Part shown: positions 62,415 to 64,000 of the stretch, in pieces
Layout: each line of letters opens with the position of its first letter
Numbering within the stretch: position 1 is the stretch's first letter
DNA from: Nocardioides dongkuii
GTDB taxonomy: Bacteria; Actinomycetota; Actinomycetes; Propionibacteriales; Nocardioidaceae
DNA length: 64,000 bases
Assembly: GCF_014127485.1 (NCBI RefSeq)
Contig: NZ_CP059903.1
Span: 3,966,001 to 4,030,000 of the forward strand
Reading direction: 5' to 3'
Translations under genes and position numbers: made by a program
The notes under the pieces: model-generated
What the model saw: only the letters and a program-made list of their open reading frames with translations
Databases searched by the model: none
What the model was told of the DNA's origin: nothing

Positions 62415-62981
62415 ATGACGGCCGAGGGGCTGGGTCCCGACGAGATCGACGCGCTGGCCCACCGGGCACGCGACGGCGACCGCGACGCGCTCGAGGGGCT
62501 GCTCGCCGCGGTCCGGCCGCGGGCGCTCGCTGTCTGCCGGGGCGTGCTCCCGCACCTCTCGGACGCGGAGGACGCCTGCCAGGAGGCGCTGCTCAACATC
62601 GCCACCAAGATCGGCTCCTGGAGCGGGCGGGGGCGGTTCACCACCTGGATGCACGTGGTCGCGCTCAACAGCGCCCGCTCGGCGTACCGCCGGATGCGGA
62701 ACCAGGCGGTCGCCGCCGACCCGCAGGCCCACGGCCCGCTCGAGCGGCCCGACCCCCGCACCACCAGCGTCATCGCCGGCACCCGCCTCGACCTGCTCGA
62801 GGCGATGGAGACCATCGAGCGCGACCACCCCCAGTTCGTGGAGCCGCTGCTGCTGCGCGACGTCTACGGCCTGCCGTACGACGAGATCGCGCGCCACCTG
62901 GACGCGCCGCTGGGCACCGTCAAGGCGCAGGTCCACCACGGCCGCAAGCTGGCCCGCCCGCTGCTCCGGGGCTCGGAGTGA
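62415..62981 (+). CDS. ECF RNA polymerase sigma factor
   Basis: 188 residues. Region 2 (ARDGDRDALEGLLAAVRPRALAVCRGVLPHLSDAEDACQEALLNIATKIGSWSGRGRFTTWMHVVALN) and region 4 (LLLRDVYGLPYDEIARHLDAPLGTVKAQVHHGRKLAR). GGGAGGGG ribosome site 10 nt before the ATG; TAGGCT further upstream is a likely promoter. No anti-sigma gene follows; instead the M1 peptidase lipoprotein overlaps its stop (GTGA). Confidence 0.94.
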   Translation: MTAEGLGPDEIDALAHRARDGDRDALEGLLAAVRPRALAVCRGVLPHLSDAEDACQEALLNIATKIGSWSGRGRFTTWMHVVALNSARSAYRRMRNQAVAADPQAHGPLERPDPRTTSVIAGTRLDLLEAMETIERDHPQFVEPLLLRDVYGLPYDEIARHLDAPLGTVKAQVHHGRKLARPLLRGSE

Positions 62982-64000
62982 GGGCCGCGCCGCTCCTCGC
63001 GGCCGCGGTGCTCGCCGGGAGCCTGGTCGCCGGCTGCAGCTCCGACGCCGACGAGCCGGAGGCCTCCCCGGCGCCCGGGGCACCGGTCTCGCCGTCCGGC
63101 TCGTCCGAGGCGCCGACGGGTGGCCTCGACCTCGCGGTGAACGAGCCGGTCGAGGACCGGGTCTACCCCGACGTCGGCGACCCCTCGGTCGACGCCCTGC
63201 ACTACGACCTGACCCTCGACTGGGACCCCGAGGCGTCGGTGCTGCGCGGCGAGGAGACGCTGACCTTCCGCGCGACGACGACCGGCGACCGCTTCCAGCT
63301 CGACCTCGGCGAGCCGCTGGAGGTCGAGGAGGCGACCCTCGACGGCGAGCCGGTCGAGGTCGAGCACGACGGCAAGGACCTGGTGGTCCTCGCGCCGGTC
63401 GAGGCCGACACCCGCCACGAGCTCGCGCTGACCTACGCCGGCACCCCCGAGCCGACGCCCGCCCCCACCACCCGCACCGACTTCGACAGCACCGGCTGGC
63501 AGACCACCCGCCGCGGCGAGACGTGGACGATGCAGGAGCCGTACGGCGCGTTCACCTGGTACGCCGTCAACGACCACCCCTCCGACAAGGCGCTCTACGA
63601 CTTCACGATCACGGTGCCCTCGCCCTGGGTCGGTGTCGCGAACGGCGAGCTGCGCTCGCGCACCGACGAGGACGGCGTCACCGAGACCCGGTGGCACCTC
63701 GCCGAGCCCGCCGCGTCGTACCTCGTCACCGTGGCGACCGGGCCGTTCCTCGTGCAGGAGCACGAGTCCGCGAGCGGCGTGCCGCTGACCTACTGGACCC
63801 GCGAGGGCCAGGCGAAGTACGCCGCGGCGGTCCGCGAGACCGCCGCCGGGCTCGACTGGCTCGAGGAGCGGCTGGGCCCCTACCCGTTCGACACCCTCGG
63901 GATCGTCGTCGTGGACGGCGACAGCGGCATGGAGACCCAGACGATGATCACGCTGGGCGACAACGACTACGCCACCTCCCCCGAGGTGCTGGTGCACGAG
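62978..64000 (+). CDS. M1 family metallopeptidase lipoprotein, cut off by window end
   Basis: 341 codons, open at 64000. The GTG 62978 overlaps the sigma factor stop. Lipoprotein signal MRAAPLLAAAVLAGSLVAGC. N-terminal beta domain (DALHYDLTLDWDPEASVLRGEETLTFRA; FQLDLGEPLEVEEATLDGE), then QEPYGAFTWYAVNDHPSDKALYDFTITVP, and the exopeptidase GMETQ motif (GAMEN equivalent). The last two residues visible, His-Glu, are the start of the expected HExxH zinc site. An anchored aminopeptidase on the outer face. Confidence 0.93.
   Translation, partial: MRAAPLLAAAVLAGSLVAGCSSDADEPEASPAPGAPVSPSGSSEAPTGGLDLAVNEPVEDRVYPDVGDPSVDALHYDLTLDWDPEASVLRGEETLTFRATTTGDRFQLDLGEPLEVEEATLDGEPVEVEHDGKDLVVLAPVEADTRHELALTYAGTPEPTPAPTTRTDFDSTGWQTTRRGETWTMQEPYGAFTWYAVNDHPSDKALYDFTITVPSPWVGVANGELRSRTDEDGVTETRWHLAEPAASYLVTVATGPFLVQEHESASGVPLTYWTREGQAKYAAAVRETAAGLDWLEERLGPYPFDTLGIVVVDGDSGMETQTMITLGDNDYATSPEVLVHE

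Overview
The window is about 64 kb of very GC-rich, densely packed chromosome from an actinobacterium, most likely Nocardioides or a close relative in the Nocardioidaceae. The evidence is the GC-saturated third codon position, frequent GTG starts, mycothiol-dependent and probable F420-dependent enzymes, FadE5-, EtfD- and DesA3-like lipid genes, a DUF222-HNH gene behind an actinobacterial LexA box, and an IdeR-type iron box. No phage, transposase, CRISPR array or rRNA is seen. One tRNA (Gly, CCC) is present.

Layout. 1-11.2 kb: truncated histidine ammonia-lyase, secreted and membrane proteins of unknown role, an IclR regulator, an exported metallohydrolase, a large EtfD-like Fe-S electron-transfer protein with a long repetitive tail, and a frameshifted DUF559/AbiEi-like gene. 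11.2-19.3 kb: Na+ symporter with a small partner, siderophore-interacting reductase behind an iron box, dcd, two SGNH/lipoprotein genes, tRNA-Gly, an exported C39-like protease with a coupled lipoprotein, DUF2461. 19.3-25.9 kb: NTF2-like protein with a KstR-type operator, Rrf2 + TauE, fadE5, lysG/lysE, a deazaflavin-type reductase and a LuxR protein. 26.0-33.0 kb: arsenic and metal region (arsR-acr3-arsC, FAD oxidoreductase, ArsR-GNAT fusion, alkaline phosphatase, cation transporter + ArsR). 33.1-34.7 kb: a patch of visibly lower GC with small unknown genes and a GNAT. 34.9-43.3 kb: SOS-boxed DUF222-HNH gene, mycothiol-dependent isomerase family + SDR, membrane proteins, enoyl-CoA hydratase, phosphoglucomutase. 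43.3-49.1 kb: four-gene ABC operon, then a soluble PAS histidine kinase coupled to a peptidase E. 49.1-49.5 kb: an intergenic palindromic repeat array. 49.5-56.8 kb: fatty acid desaturase + ferredoxin reductase with a divergent PucR-like regulator, MFS transporter, fasciclin protein, SGNH lipoprotein. 56.8-64 kb: amidohydrolase, Ser/Thr kinase, ABC exporter pair, and an ECF sigma factor coupled to a truncated M1 peptidase lipoprotein.

Themes. (1) Lipid oxidation: fadE5 and the EtfD-like gene, 15 kb apart, carry near-identical palindromes upstream, and an NTF2/ketosteroid-isomerase-like gene carries a perfect KstR consensus, so parts of beta-oxidation and sterol control seem to be spread over the window. 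(2) Many genes appear leaderless: a -10-like hexamer (often TAGGCT or TAGGAT) ends 6-7 nt before the start codon. This spacing was used to choose several starts. (3) Convergent genes often end in a shared CTAG (four cases) or share a perfect or near-perfect hairpin. (4) Operons are tightly coupled by ATGA/GTGA overlaps. Function calls rest on reading protein motifs by eye; no database search was run.
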